The notes beneath the pieces were generated by a model, which ran no database searches, had not been told where the DNA came from, and saw nothing but the letters and a program-made list of their open reading frames with translations. Position numbers and translations under genes: made by a program. 40,618 nucleotides of DNA from Paenibacillus marchantiophytorum (lineage in GTDB: Bacteria > Bacillota > Bacilli > Paenibacillales > NBRC-103111): the NCBI RefSeq assembly GCF_014640555.1, contig NZ_BMHE01000058.1:1-40618 (forward strand). Direction: 5' to 3'. Below are positions 1 through 8,157 of this stretch, in pieces (position 1 is the first letter of the stretch; every line of letters begins with the position of its first letter).

Positions 1-440
1 TCGGTTTCTTTGGTACTATGCAGCTATCCGACTCCCTGCGCACCGTTTGGCATTCTCCTTTTTGATCAGTTGTTTGCCATACTCTCATGTGTTTTCCTAA
101 CGAGTACTCCTTCATGAAAGAGTCGCTGGGTCTCCCAGGTTCCCGTGTAACCATTGTGTAGCATGCCTGGCTCTATGACCCCGGGGAAGCTTGATTCCGC
201 TAACCACTTTTTTTTTTCTTTCGCTAAATCAAGTGTTGCCTTCCAGTGTACGCAAACTGTCGGCCTTCCCATTGCAACTATTTTCGAGGCTCCATCACTT
301 TCAGGCCTACTGCCTAACTGTCTACGCTTAGCACCCGACATTACTGGCGGCAGCCCAAGACTCGTTATTGGTGGCATGGCTTTTGCCTTTCCAAGCAGGA
401 GTTCCACCTGCTAAATTACACGACTTTACCGCGGTCGCTC
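1..440 (-). mobile_element. Group II intron, 5' RNA portion (truncated by window edge)
   Basis: Read on the minus strand, this stretch looks like domain I of a bacterial group II intron. It has a GCGAC/GTCGT hairpin near 421-440, then a GCAGG...CCTGC hairpin near 397-416, and near the left edge the segment GGAGTCGG...GCATAGTACC (about 8-37), which usually precedes the intron-encoded reverse transcriptase. The reverse transcriptase itself would lie beyond base 1. The 5' splice boundary is not certain: GAGCG at 440 is one candidate and GTGCG at 492-496 another. The open frames inside (66-407 minus, 154-414 plus) look like structured RNA rather than proteins. The identification rests on recalled sequence pattern, not on a folded model. 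Confidence 0.6.
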
Positions 441-571
441 GCGCCCTGTAGTTCCTCCAACCTCGCGATAATGACACTTTTGGCTATAATAGCGCACTGT
501 AGTTCCCTCCGCGTGAAGCAGCTGGGACAACTCCTCGATCACTCCAAAACTATAAACTCTGGCGTATAAAT

Positions 572-630
572 ACACCCCATAGGGTTCATAACATAGAGGT
601 ATTCTCTGTGTTTATGAAACGATGGGGTGT
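572..630 (-). terminator. Long hairpin terminator after the beta-lactamase-fold gene
   Basis: ACACCCCAT (572-580) pairs with ATGGGGTGT (622-630), and an inner arm around GTTCATAACATAGAG pairs with CTCTGTGTTTATGAAC. On the minus strand the hairpin follows the stop codon at 645 and leads into an A/T-rich stretch; on the plus strand it is followed by TTTTGTTGTTT, so it may work both ways. Confidence 0.6.
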
Positions 631-644
631 TTTGTTGTTTGGTA

Positions 645-2651
645 TTATTTGTTCTTAATTGGTAACGCATAGTAACCAAATGCAAGATCAAGTAAAGCAC
701 TCGCTTCTTGACGAAGCAAAGGTTGCTTAGAACGGAAATCTACAGAGCCGTCCGCTTTTACTTTGGTATCTGGGTCTATAATGCCTTGAGACACTAGTGC
801 GGTGATCGCATCAACCGCCCAAGAATCCGTGTCACCCGTCAGCTTGATATCCGTTGCGGGTTTGGCTTGTTTTAGAATTTGAATCATAACCGCTGCGATT
901 TGCCTTGTAATCGGGGCATTACGATCAAATCCAGGTACGCCAGACTCGATCATTGCTTTGTTATCCGCAAGGGTATCATTAAATATATGCCATCCATTGG
1001 CAAGAAGAGCGACATCCATAAACTCACCTTGGGTCATTGTGCCGCGTGGCTCGAAGAGGTTGCCTGATTTAGCGCTTATAACATCAAAAGAATGCAGATT
1101 GTCGATGTAGGTTTTATAGATACTGTCATTAGGTACATCTGCGAATGCTGGCTTCGCATGAACCTTACGAGAATCAGAACCAAAATCTAAGGAATTGGGG
1201 TTCGTGTAATAGAAGTATTCAATCTGATCTTTATGATCTTTCTTGAAAGCCAATTTGTTACCAGACTCATCTTCAAACAATAGGGAATTTACCATTTTTA
1301 AGGTATGCTTGCCGCTAGTTCCTGTCTCCATAAGCAGGTTGCCATCTGCATAAGTAAAGTTGGATTTCAAGGCATAAAATCGGGTATTTTGATATGATCC
1401 CACGTATTTAGTCGCGTCTGACGCACTCAAAGGGATATAAGTGCTTTTTTTTGACGTTCTTTCGTCTGGGAAATAATGATTCATGAAGGCCTCAAGCACT
1501 TCTAAGCTCATCATCGTATCATTGTTATAGGACATATAAAAAGCGGTGTTTTTCTCTGGCAATAAAACGACCAATGATTGATGACCTGGCATGTTTCCTC
1601 CCTTGAGGACGACATGGTGGCCATTCATGAGATCATTCCGATAGCCTTCAAATCCACCAACGGTCGTCATAGGAATCGATTTGTCGGCGAATACCGAGTA
1701 GGTTTGCATCTGCTCGATTGTTTTCTTGCTAACGATTTCCTTCCCATCGAAGGTACCCTGTTGCTGAAACATGATCAAGTACTTAGCCATGTCCTCTCCT
1801 GTTGAAAGGATACTGCCCTGTGGTCCATCCGTTGGGGCTACTCCGATTGCCGGGTGAGGCGCACCGTCTGCACCGTAATGTGTGGCCATTCTGGCTAGTA
1901 GCTCAGGGGTGAAACGAGAGTTAGTGGAGTTCATGCCTAATGGCTTGAACACGTTCTTTTCCATATACTGAGGGAACGGTATACCGCTTACGGTTTCTAC
2001 GGCATAACCAGCAAGTAGGAAAGCAAAATTGTCGTAGGTATAAGCTTCTCCAGGCGTTCGAACGACTGTTGGCATATGTTCTGTCATAAACTCTTTCATG
2101 GGAATGACCTGATTCACATACTCAGGTCCAGTAATGAGTGATTTATCCGGATAATCAAATCCTGCTGTGTAGGTCAGCATATCGTACATGGTTAACGGTT
2201 TATTCGTTTTATTCGGTACTTTCATGCCACCCAGATACTCGGTGATATCGTGCTTGAGATCGATCTTTCCTTTTTCTGCAAGCTGCAAGGCCGCTAAGGC
2301 GGTAAATGTCTTCGAAACGGAAGCGATTTGGAAAACAGTGTCTTTATCTACAAGTGTCTTCTTTTCCTTATCGGCATAGCCGTACCCTTTATTGACGAGC
2401 ACTTTTCCGTCTTTGACGACTACGAAATTAGACCCGTTGACATTATATTTCTTCATCTTTTCCGCAAATACAGGGTCTATGAACGCTTCGATTTCTTTAG
2501 AATCTTGTGGACCCTTCGCGCTTACCTTAGTCGTTGGTTGAGATACGGCATTGTTAGGTGTGGTAGTGGGATCCTGCGCTGAACAAGCGGTAAAAATAGT
2601 TGAAGATAATAGTAAAGTAGCGAGAGAGAGATTGCGAGTCATTTTATGCAT
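645..2651 (-). CDS. Lipoprotein serine hydrolase (beta-lactamase/PBP fold) with C-terminal SLH domains
   Basis: This is a 668-residue exported serine hydrolase of the class C beta-lactamase/DD-peptidase family. The start at 2651 is chosen because AAAGGAG lies nine bases upstream and the protein then begins with a lipoprotein signal peptide ending in FTAC (Cys23). The frame stays open upstream to 2762 without a better start. Active-site motifs are SVSK (Ser111-Lys114), YDN (206-208) and a KGG near 350. Residues 503-668 hold three degenerate SLH motifs, the first beginning FADVPND. The protein would therefore be lipid-anchored and could also bind secondary cell-wall polymer. Substrate is unknown: family members include esterases, D-aminopeptidases and penicillin-recognising enzymes, so drug resistance cannot be claimed. 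The neighbouring sensor/regulator fusion is divergent. Confidence 0.88.
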   Translation of the reverse strand: MHKMTRNLSLATLLLSSTIFTACSAQDPTTTPNNAVSQPTTKVSAKGPQDSKEIEAFIDPVFAEKMKKYNVNGSNFVVVKDGKVLVNKGYGYADKEKKTLVDKDTVFQIASVSKTFTALAALQLAEKGKIDLKHDITEYLGGMKVPNKTNKPLTMYDMLTYTAGFDYPDKSLITGPEYVNQVIPMKEFMTEHMPTVVRTPGEAYTYDNFAFLLAGYAVETVSGIPFPQYMEKNVFKPLGMNSTNSRFTPELLARMATHYGADGAPHPAIGVAPTDGPQGSILSTGEDMAKYLIMFQQQGTFDGKEIVSKKTIEQMQTYSVFADKSIPMTTVGGFEGYRNDLMNGHHVVLKGGNMPGHQSLVVLLPEKNTAFYMSYNNDTMMSLEVLEAFMNHYFPDERTSKKSTYIPLSASDATKYVGSYQNTRFYALKSNFTYADGNLLMETGTSGKHTLKMVNSLLFEDESGNKLAFKKDHKDQIEYFYYTNPNSLDFGSDSRKVHAKPAFADVPNDSIYKTYIDNLHSFDVISAKSGNLFEPRGTMTQGEFMDVALLANGWHIFNDTLADNKAMIESGVPGFDRNAPITRQIAAVMIQILKQAKPATDIKLTGDTDSWAVDAITALVSQGIIDPDTKVKADGSVDFRSKQPLLRQEASALLDLAFGYYALPIKNK

Positions 2652-3046
2652 AGCTTCATTCTCCTTTAAATGGTTGATAGTGCCTTCGTTGATCTCCATT
2701 CCGGCATGTGCTAAATGATGTTTAGGATTCCTCCTTTGGCTTGTGTTCTGAATGGACAACACCCCCTGAGTATTGCAAACAGGCTGTCATCCTAGCAAGT
2801 TACCTTGTGTCACCTCTTCGTATCCTGCCTTTTAAATCGTTTGCTGATCTGTCATATGACATTTTGACACTAGCTGTCTTGAGAGTTGGTGGATTAAACT
2901 ACAGACGAATAAAGGGGTTCAACAAACGTTGCAGGCCAAAGATGAGCTTATGGATCGGCGTAACTGGAGCGCAATCTTTTGGTTGGGTGGAGGTTGTTCT
3001 ATAATAGTTAGGCAACTTAGGGAGAAGTTTGGAGGAGGTGACTAAT
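2652..3046. other. Intergenic region between divergent genes
   Basis: This gap of about 395 bases must hold promoters for both flanking genes. A TATAAT at 3000-3005 is the best plus-strand -10. On the minus strand a second good Shine-Dalgarno sequence (AAAGGAGGAA, 2728-2737) is not followed by a usable in-frame start. No RNA gene or further ORF was recognised. Confidence 0.5.
3000..3005 (+). promoter_or_regulatory. Candidate -10 box for the kinase/regulator fusion
   Basis: A perfect TATAAT lies 42 bases before the chosen TTG start. The -35 region at normal spacing (TTTTGG, 2977-2982) is weak, so the promoter may need an activator. Confidence 0.35.
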
Positions 3047-4855
3047 TTGTTTGATATGGTAAAACAGTGGTTCTGGTATGACTGGATTATGCTGATACTT
3101 CGGCTTATAATCTGTATTTCCCTCATTTTTACTATGTTTGAGGTGCAGGAACAGTTGACTTTACCCTTGTGGGGAGCTGTTTTCTGGGAGATTATCGCTT
3201 TTTCTGTGCCTTGGCTGATCTTGCTGCTTAACTTTCGCTATTATCTCGTTGCAGAAATGATTTTTTCCGGTGGCATATGCTTGTACTTAAGCTTTTTATT
3301 CCCTGAAGCATATCTTGTCTTTTTGATGCCTGCATTCATGATTGCAGCCAATAGTGCCCAAAATTCATATCGTTGGTCGGGACCCATTACCATCCTCGTT
3401 ATTCCAATATTGATCAATGTGGTCTCTATTCAGAGCAATCCTTGGTTAACAATCGCCCACACCGGACTGGTTTATGCGATAGGTTTTTCTTTTCATCTAC
3501 TCATCGTGAATCATCGGCAAAATGAGATTATCCGTGATCAAAATACCGTTTTAGAGCAGTATTTATCCCAAATTGAGCGCGTAACGCTTCTTGAAGAGCG
3601 CAGCAGGCTCTCCAAGGATCTGCACGATACAGTAGGACATTCTTATACGTCGATCATTATGGGTTTGGAAACTTTGCGACCTGAGCTTTCGACAAAGCTT
3701 GGCGAGGACAAACTTAATTCTTTGCTGCATTTGGCGCGTAGGAACATGGATGAAGTCAGAGGATATGTACATCAAATGGACTCGCCGCAAGACAGGCTGC
3801 CGTTGGTGCAATCATTGAAGCAGCTGATCGATGAGTTTCAGGCAAACTCCAAAGTCAACGTTCGCTTTAGAGCCTTGGGAGACGAATGCTCGTTACCTAA
3901 ACAGACCGAAATGACCTTTTATCGCTGCCTGCAGGAATCGTTAACCAATGCGGTCCGTCATGGTCATGCAACGGAAATTGTAGTTACCTTGCAATTCGAG
4001 CAGCGCCAGACGCGACTTGAAGTGCAGGATAACGGTCAAGGAGCCGAGAATTTGCAGGAAGGCTTCGGATTGACGGCGATGAAAGAGCGAGCTTTTAATC
4101 TCCAGGGGCAAATATCTGTCTACTCGGAGCTAGGCGAAGGAACCGTCGTTACCTGCACATTGCCAAGGCAAATGGAGCTGCCTGACCAAGTTATTCGGTT
4201 GCTCCTTGTTGATGATCAGCCATTCATTCGGGAAAGCCTTCGAATCCTCTTGGAAGGGCAGCGAGATCTGCAAGTGGTTGGTTTGGCTGAGGATGGCGGG
4301 CAGGCTGTGGCTATGTGCGAGCAGGAGCAGCCGCAAGTGGTGCTGATGGATTTGGACATGCCGAATATGGATGGTATTTCGGCTACCAAAATGATTAAAC
4401 ACAAATGGCCAGACATTCGCGTTCTGATCCTGACTACTTTTCAGGACAAAGAAAAAGCGATTGAAGTGCTGCGAAGCGGAGCAGACGGTTATTTGCTGAA
4501 GTCTATGGAGCCACGCGAATTGGCGGAAACGATTCGCCTCGTCCATCGGGGGGGCTCAATCATCGCCAAGGATATGTCGAAATTGTTTGAGGAGCTTGAC
4601 ATGCCTCAGATGGAGACAGAAACTCAAAGTGCGGAAACGAAGTCAATGGACCCCTATGGGCTAACATCGCGGGAAATAGAGATTTTAGAGTTGGTAGCCA
4701 AAGGGTTTCGCTATAAGACGATCGCCTCCAGATTATATTTATCTGACGGAACGGTGAGGAACTATGCTTCAACGGTTTATCTCAAACTGGGTGTACGCAA
4801 TCGAGAAGAAGCGGTGCAGAAGGCTGTGGAAGCTGGACTTCTCAAAAGAACTTAA
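3047..4855 (+). CDS. One-piece two-component protein: DesK-type histidine kinase fused to NarL/LuxR-type response regulator
   Basis: A 602-residue signalling protein. The TTG at 3047 is preferred because GGAGGAGGTG (3031-3040) sits six bases upstream; the upstream TTG at 3029 has no such site. Residues 12-155 contain about five membrane segments. A HisKA_3 dimerisation domain follows with the phospho-acceptor motif DLHDTVGH (His193), then a HATPase with NAVRHGH (301-307) and DNGQG (328-332). After a short linker (about 374-383) comes a receiver domain with DD (389-390) and the likely phospho-acceptor Asp435, and a LuxR-type helix-turn-helix at 538-600. These functions normally lie on two proteins. 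In one chain, the DNA-binding output would be membrane-tethered unless cleaved. The target may be the divergent SLH hydrolase gene (inference). Confidence 0.9.
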   Translation: MFDMVKQWFWYDWIMLILRLIICISLIFTMFEVQEQLTLPLWGAVFWEIIAFSVPWLILLLNFRYYLVAEMIFSGGICLYLSFLFPEAYLVFLMPAFMIAANSAQNSYRWSGPITILVIPILINVVSIQSNPWLTIAHTGLVYAIGFSFHLLIVNHRQNEIIRDQNTVLEQYLSQIERVTLLEERSRLSKDLHDTVGHSYTSIIMGLETLRPELSTKLGEDKLNSLLHLARRNMDEVRGYVHQMDSPQDRLPLVQSLKQLIDEFQANSKVNVRFRALGDECSLPKQTEMTFYRCLQESLTNAVRHGHATEIVVTLQFEQRQTRLEVQDNGQGAENLQEGFGLTAMKERAFNLQGQISVYSELGEGTVVTCTLPRQMELPDQVIRLLLVDDQPFIRESLRILLEGQRDLQVVGLAEDGGQAVAMCEQEQPQVVLMDLDMPNMDGISATKMIKHKWPDIRVLILTTFQDKEKAIEVLRSGADGYLLKSMEPRELAETIRLVHRGGSIIAKDMSKLFEELDMPQMETETQSAETKSMDPYGLTSREIEILELVAKGFRYKTIASRLYLSDGTVRNYASTVYLKLGVRNREEAVQKAVEAGLLKRT

Positions 4856-4927
4856 GGGGTGGTAAAAGAGGCACCTAACCGCAGAATCGGCTGTTGGGAG
4901 AAGCTAACTGAAAAATTGAACTTCCCA

Positions 4928-4950
4928 ACTGTTAGACATGCTCTAACAGT
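4928..4950. other. Perfect 9-bp hairpin between convergent genes
   Basis: ACTGTTAGA (4928-4936) and TCTAACAGT (4942-4950) are exact reverse complements around a 5-base loop. It lies between the kinase fusion and the convergent AraC gene. No immediate T-tract follows, so it is a weak terminator candidate only. Confidence 0.4.
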
Positions 4951-5072
4951 GGAGGTCCATTTTCTTTACGACCAAATTAAAAGGTAAGCGGTATGCTTTC
5001 CACGGACAATTGGGGTTTCTTCTTTTTGCTTTTTGTTTTCTTATCACTGGGAGCATGAATACCTTTTTCGCA

Positions 5073-5969
5073 TTACTCTACCTTCTCTATGCGGCTTCTG
5101 GCCTTCACGGACTTGGCGTATTCCGAGGGGCTCATCCCACTTACTCGTTTGAAAGCTTTGGAGAAATAATGAACGCTGCTGAAACCAAGCCGCTGAGCTA
5201 TTTCTGTGAAATTATGCACATCTTCGCGAATGGACACTTTGGCCTTGTCGATTTTCAGCCGCATGAAATATTCCTTAATGCTTTTACCGGTATGTTTAGC
5301 GAACAAGTCTTTCAGCTTCGTTTTGGCTACATGAAATTCATCACTGATCTCGGTTAAGGTAATTTGGGCATCCAGCCGCTCCTCCAGGAAATGGATAATG
5401 GCTGTCACAAGCTGGGCTTCATCCTTCTCCTTAGGCAGGAAAGACAAGGACTGATTATTCTCTTGATGCGTCTTCTTGCGCAGCAGCAGAATGAGGAATA
5501 TTTCCAAATAATTTTTCAGCAGCTGCTCACTGCCGATCTCCGCATTCTTCTTGCGGGTCAAGGGATATTTAAAAGGAAAGACGAACGTGTTGGCACCCTC
5601 CTCAATAATTTGGGCAAGCAGATTTCTCTCCTCATCCTGAAGCTGGAACACCTTGTTCTCAAACTGCTCCATCGCTTTCGAGTAGCAATCAAACGTGATG
5701 ACAATCACATTCGGCGCTCTTCCATGCGTGGCTGTAAAGCTGTGAAACTCATTCGGTTTATGAAAAATCAGTGAGCCCGTCTTCAGCGTATGACTGGTTG
5801 TATCCGCAATCACTTCGACTTCGCCCTTATCCACATAAACCATTTCCCAAAAGTCATGACTCTCACCGGAGAAAACATAATCTTTGCCAAACTCAAAATA
5901 GTACATTGTAATGATGCTGCGGATTTCTATCGTCAGATTTAAGTAAACACGTTCCAGCTCCATTAGCAT
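5073..5969 (-). CDS. AraC-family transcriptional regulator with cupin sensor domain
   Basis: A 298-residue regulator. The N-terminal half resembles an AraC-type cupin that binds a small ligand, with the family pattern of a beta-rich domain including HDFWEMVYV and FHKPNEFHSF. The C-terminal 100 residues (about 190-290) hold the two helix-turn-helix motifs of AraC/XylS proteins, the second including FSSVHYFSKAFKR and the SPSEY ending. The ATG at 5969 is preceded by AAAGGA. It is transcribed away from the Gfo/Idh/MocA oxidoreductase gene, so it most likely controls that gene and senses a sugar or sugar derivative. The ligand cannot be read from the sequence. Confidence 0.9.
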   Translation of the reverse strand: MLMELERVYLNLTIEIRSIITMYYFEFGKDYVFSGESHDFWEMVYVDKGEVEVIADTTSHTLKTGSLIFHKPNEFHSFTATHGRAPNVIVITFDCYSKAMEQFENKVFQLQDEERNLLAQIIEEGANTFVFPFKYPLTRKKNAEIGSEQLLKNYLEIFLILLLRKKTHQENNQSLSFLPKEKDEAQLVTAIIHFLEERLDAQITLTEISDEFHVAKTKLKDLFAKHTGKSIKEYFMRLKIDKAKVSIREDVHNFTEIAQRLGFSSVHYFSKAFKRVSGMSPSEYAKSVKARSRIEKVE

Positions 5970-6037
5970 GGCGTCCTTTCATTCAAAAAAGCAAAAAACT
6001 CGGCTTTGATGACAAATCTATCTGCAATCCTCCTCTC

Positions 6038-6043
6038 TATAAT
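6038..6043 (+). promoter_or_regulatory. Candidate -10 box for the oxidoreductase gene
   Basis: A perfect TATAAT lies 37 bases before the ATG at 6081. At 17 bases upstream there is no recognisable -35 box, which fits a promoter activated by the divergent AraC protein. Confidence 0.4.
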
Positions 6044-6080
6044 AGAAAATAGTTCAACAACTGCCAAGGAGGAAATGAAA

Positions 6081-7211
6081 ATGAAATTAGGGGTCATTGG
6101 TTACGGAAACCGCATTCAGGATGTCATCACGAAAATTATGAAAGAGGACAATGCTTGCCACATTGCGGCAATTTCCGATATCAGAAAGCATGAAATCCAG
6201 CAGGAGCGGCTGCCTCAATTGATGGATACCCTCTTCTATGATACACCAGAGGAAATGATGGCTTCGACGCAACTGGATGGCATCCTCATTGGGACACGGT
6301 GCCTGCTGCACACGGAAATGGCTTTGAAGGTGCTTCCGACGGGCATCCCTTTATTTCTTGAAAAGCCGGTCGCCACAACGATGCAGGATCTACGCCGTTT
6401 AAAAGCAGGCAATGACCATTACAAATCGCCTGTCGTCGTGTCTTTTCCCCTGCGAGTGACTTCCATCGTCCAATGGGTCAAGGAAATCGTAGATTCAGGC
6501 AAAATCGGCACGGTCGAGCACGTGCAAGCCATCAATAATGTCCCTTACGGAGGCGTCTATTTCCATAACTGGTACCGGGATGAGTCGTTGACAGGGGGCT
6601 TGTTTCTGCAAAAAGCGACCCACGATTTCGACTACATCAATCATGTGCTTCAGATGCAGCCTGTCAGCGTATGCGCGATGACATCCAAGCAAATTTTCAA
6701 AGGCGACAAACCAGCAGGTTTGAAATGCGTGGACTGTACGGAGAACAGAACGTGTGAAGAAAGCACCGCTTTCGCTGAGCCTGACATTCGTGATCGCTGG
6801 GCGTACTGCAGCTTCGCCAAGGATACCGGCAACGAAGACTCCGGAAGCGCTCTCATTCATTATGAGAACGGCATGCACGTTTCGTATTCACAGAACTTCT
6901 TCGCGCGTAAACAAGCCGCCTCGCGTGGCGCCCGCTTCCTTGGTTACAAAGGGACGGTGGAATTTGATTTTTTCACGGGCAGCGTCAAGGTCTTCATGCA
7001 TCATACCTCGCGGGTCGAGACGTATGAAATCGATGCTTCGCAGGATCACTTTGGCGGCGACCGCATGCTAGCCAGTAATTTCATCGAACTCATGCAAGGT
7101 CGGAACACATCCATCAGTACGCTCGATGATGGACTCATCAGCGCGCTGCAATGCCTCAAAGCGAGGAAATCGGCGGAAACTAGAACGTTTCAAACGATTG
7201 ATTGGTCGTAA
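6081..7211 (+). CDS. Gfo/Idh/MocA-family NAD(P)-dependent oxidoreductase
   Basis: A 376-residue sugar or cyclitol dehydrogenase-type protein. The ATG at 6081 lies eight bases after AAGGAGG; the ATG at 6075 is only two bases after it. The N-terminal Rossmann fold begins GVIGYGNR. The EKPVA segment (94-98) is the family signature, and Lys178 with His181 and Asp182 (KATHDFD) fits the catalytic region. Four cysteines (216, 219, 225, 243) in an insertion, including CVDC, suggest a bound metal, as in one subgroup of the family. The usual reaction is NAD(P)-linked oxidation or reduction of a sugar hydroxyl; the substrate is not evident. The gene is alone on this strand, opposite the AraC regulator. 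Confidence 0.9.
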   Translation: MKLGVIGYGNRIQDVITKIMKEDNACHIAAISDIRKHEIQQERLPQLMDTLFYDTPEEMMASTQLDGILIGTRCLLHTEMALKVLPTGIPLFLEKPVATTMQDLRRLKAGNDHYKSPVVVSFPLRVTSIVQWVKEIVDSGKIGTVEHVQAINNVPYGGVYFHNWYRDESLTGGLFLQKATHDFDYINHVLQMQPVSVCAMTSKQIFKGDKPAGLKCVDCTENRTCEESTAFAEPDIRDRWAYCSFAKDTGNEDSGSALIHYENGMHVSYSQNFFARKQAASRGARFLGYKGTVEFDFFTGSVKVFMHHTSRVETYEIDASQDHFGGDRMLASNFIELMQGRNTSISTLDDGLISALQCLKARKSAETRTFQTIDWS

Positions 7212-7228
7212 CGATTGACTGGTCGTAA
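7195..7228. repeat. 17-bp tandem duplication over the stop codon
   Basis: CGATTGATTGGTCGTAA (7195-7211) is followed directly by the same 17 bases with one change (7212-7228). The first copy contains the last codons and the TAA stop of the oxidoreductase gene. Confidence 0.85.
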
Positions 7229-7230
7229 GG

Positions 7231-7271
7231 CCAAAAAAACAAAGCGGCTGTTTGGCAGCTGCTTTGTTTGG
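7231..7271 (-). terminator. Bidirectional intrinsic terminator between convergent genes
   Basis: Arms at 7239-7250 and 7256-7267 form a GC-rich hairpin with one mismatch. On the minus strand a run of seven T follows, ending the import operon. On the plus strand TTTGG follows, which could also stop the oxidoreductase transcript. Confidence 0.8.
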
Positions 7272-7301
7272 TCTGTTAAGAAGTGGGGTCTAATACAAAG
7301 T

Positions 7302-8132
7302 TTAGTAAGACAGGAGCTTCACTTCCAGAAACCTGTCCTTTTCTTCGCCATTTGCCGTCACGATAGGTTCCCATCCCGGTATATTGGCATAAACAATCTC
7401 CATGCAGTTGGCCAGTTCGGCATCATCTATAGCAACAAGATCAATTCGAACCGCACCTTCATGCAGCTCAACCCTGCGGAAGGCCGGAATATCCAGACAG
7501 GCTGCTGTCTGAATATAAAACCAATTATCCTCTTGCACAATGGAATTCACATGGTTATGTCCGCAGAAGTAGAATCCTTGTCCCTGCTTCTTGTTCAGAA
7601 CAGCTCGAATATCCGTTCGCGGGTCAATCGACATCATCTCCATGGTTGAGCGTGCCGTCGTGCCATATACCGGATGGTGACCAAACACCAAAACCGGCTT
7701 ATTCCCTGACTTTGCGAGCTCATCTTCCAACCATCTTAGCTGATCCTCATCCAGCTCCCCGCCCCAGTCATCCCGATTCATTTCTTTGGTCGTATCGAGA
7801 ATAAGGATATGCGCATCATCTCGCTCGATGGCCTGATACCGCTGGTGACCGACGATTGCCATAATGTCCGATTTGGGAAGCAAATAAGCGTCATGGTTCC
7901 CAATCACCGGTAGAAAGTGACTGACATTGCCGCCGATCCACTGCAACATGTGATCAAACTCTTCCGGCACTCCCTCATGGGTGAGGTCCCCCAGTGAAAT
8001 ATGATAATCTGCTTCCAATTGCACAAAATGATGAATCATAGCCCTGTAGAACTTATCTCGCGCCTCCAACACTTCCTCAGAACCGCCATTCATCAGCGAA
8101 TAGTGCAAGTCTCCCATCACGATTAATCGCAT
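7302..8132 (-). CDS. Calcineurin-like metallophosphoesterase
   Basis: A 276-residue cytoplasmic metallophosphoesterase. The five metal-binding blocks are visible: GDLH (Asp8, His10), LGDLTH (Asp49), GNHDA (Asn79-His80-Asp81), FGHHP and CGHNH. GGGAGG stands ten bases before the ATG. There is no signal peptide. It is the last gene of an operon with an ABC importer, 25 bases after the ATPase gene, and is followed by a strong terminator. Close family members hydrolyse phosphodiesters or phosphomonoesters, including 3',5'-cAMP and glycerophosphodiesters. Here it probably acts on the imported compound, which would then be an organophosphate; this is inferred from context. Confidence 0.9.
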   Translation of the reverse strand: MRLIVMGDLHYSLMNGGSEEVLEARDKFYRAMIHHFVQLEADYHISLGDLTHEGVPEEFDHMLQWIGGNVSHFLPVIGNHDAYLLPKSDIMAIVGHQRYQAIERDDAHILILDTTKEMNRDDWGGELDEDQLRWLEDELAKSGNKPVLVFGHHPVYGTTARSTMEMMSIDPRTDIRAVLNKKQGQGFYFCGHNHVNSIVQEDNWFYIQTAACLDIPAFRRVELHEGAVRIDLVAIDDAELANCMEIVYANIPGWEPIVTANGEEKDRFLEVKLLSY

Positions 8133-8157
8133 GGATAGCTAGCCTCCCCTCTATCTG

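Noticed and set aside
66..414. ORFs of 113 (minus) and 86 (plus) codons as protein genes
   Set aside because: They overlap on opposite strands inside a region that looks like group II intron RNA; there is no protein-family pattern.
645..2651. Beta-lactam resistance gene
   Set aside because: The serine hydrolase motifs are shared by esterases and peptidases; nothing in the sequence specifies antibiotic hydrolysis.
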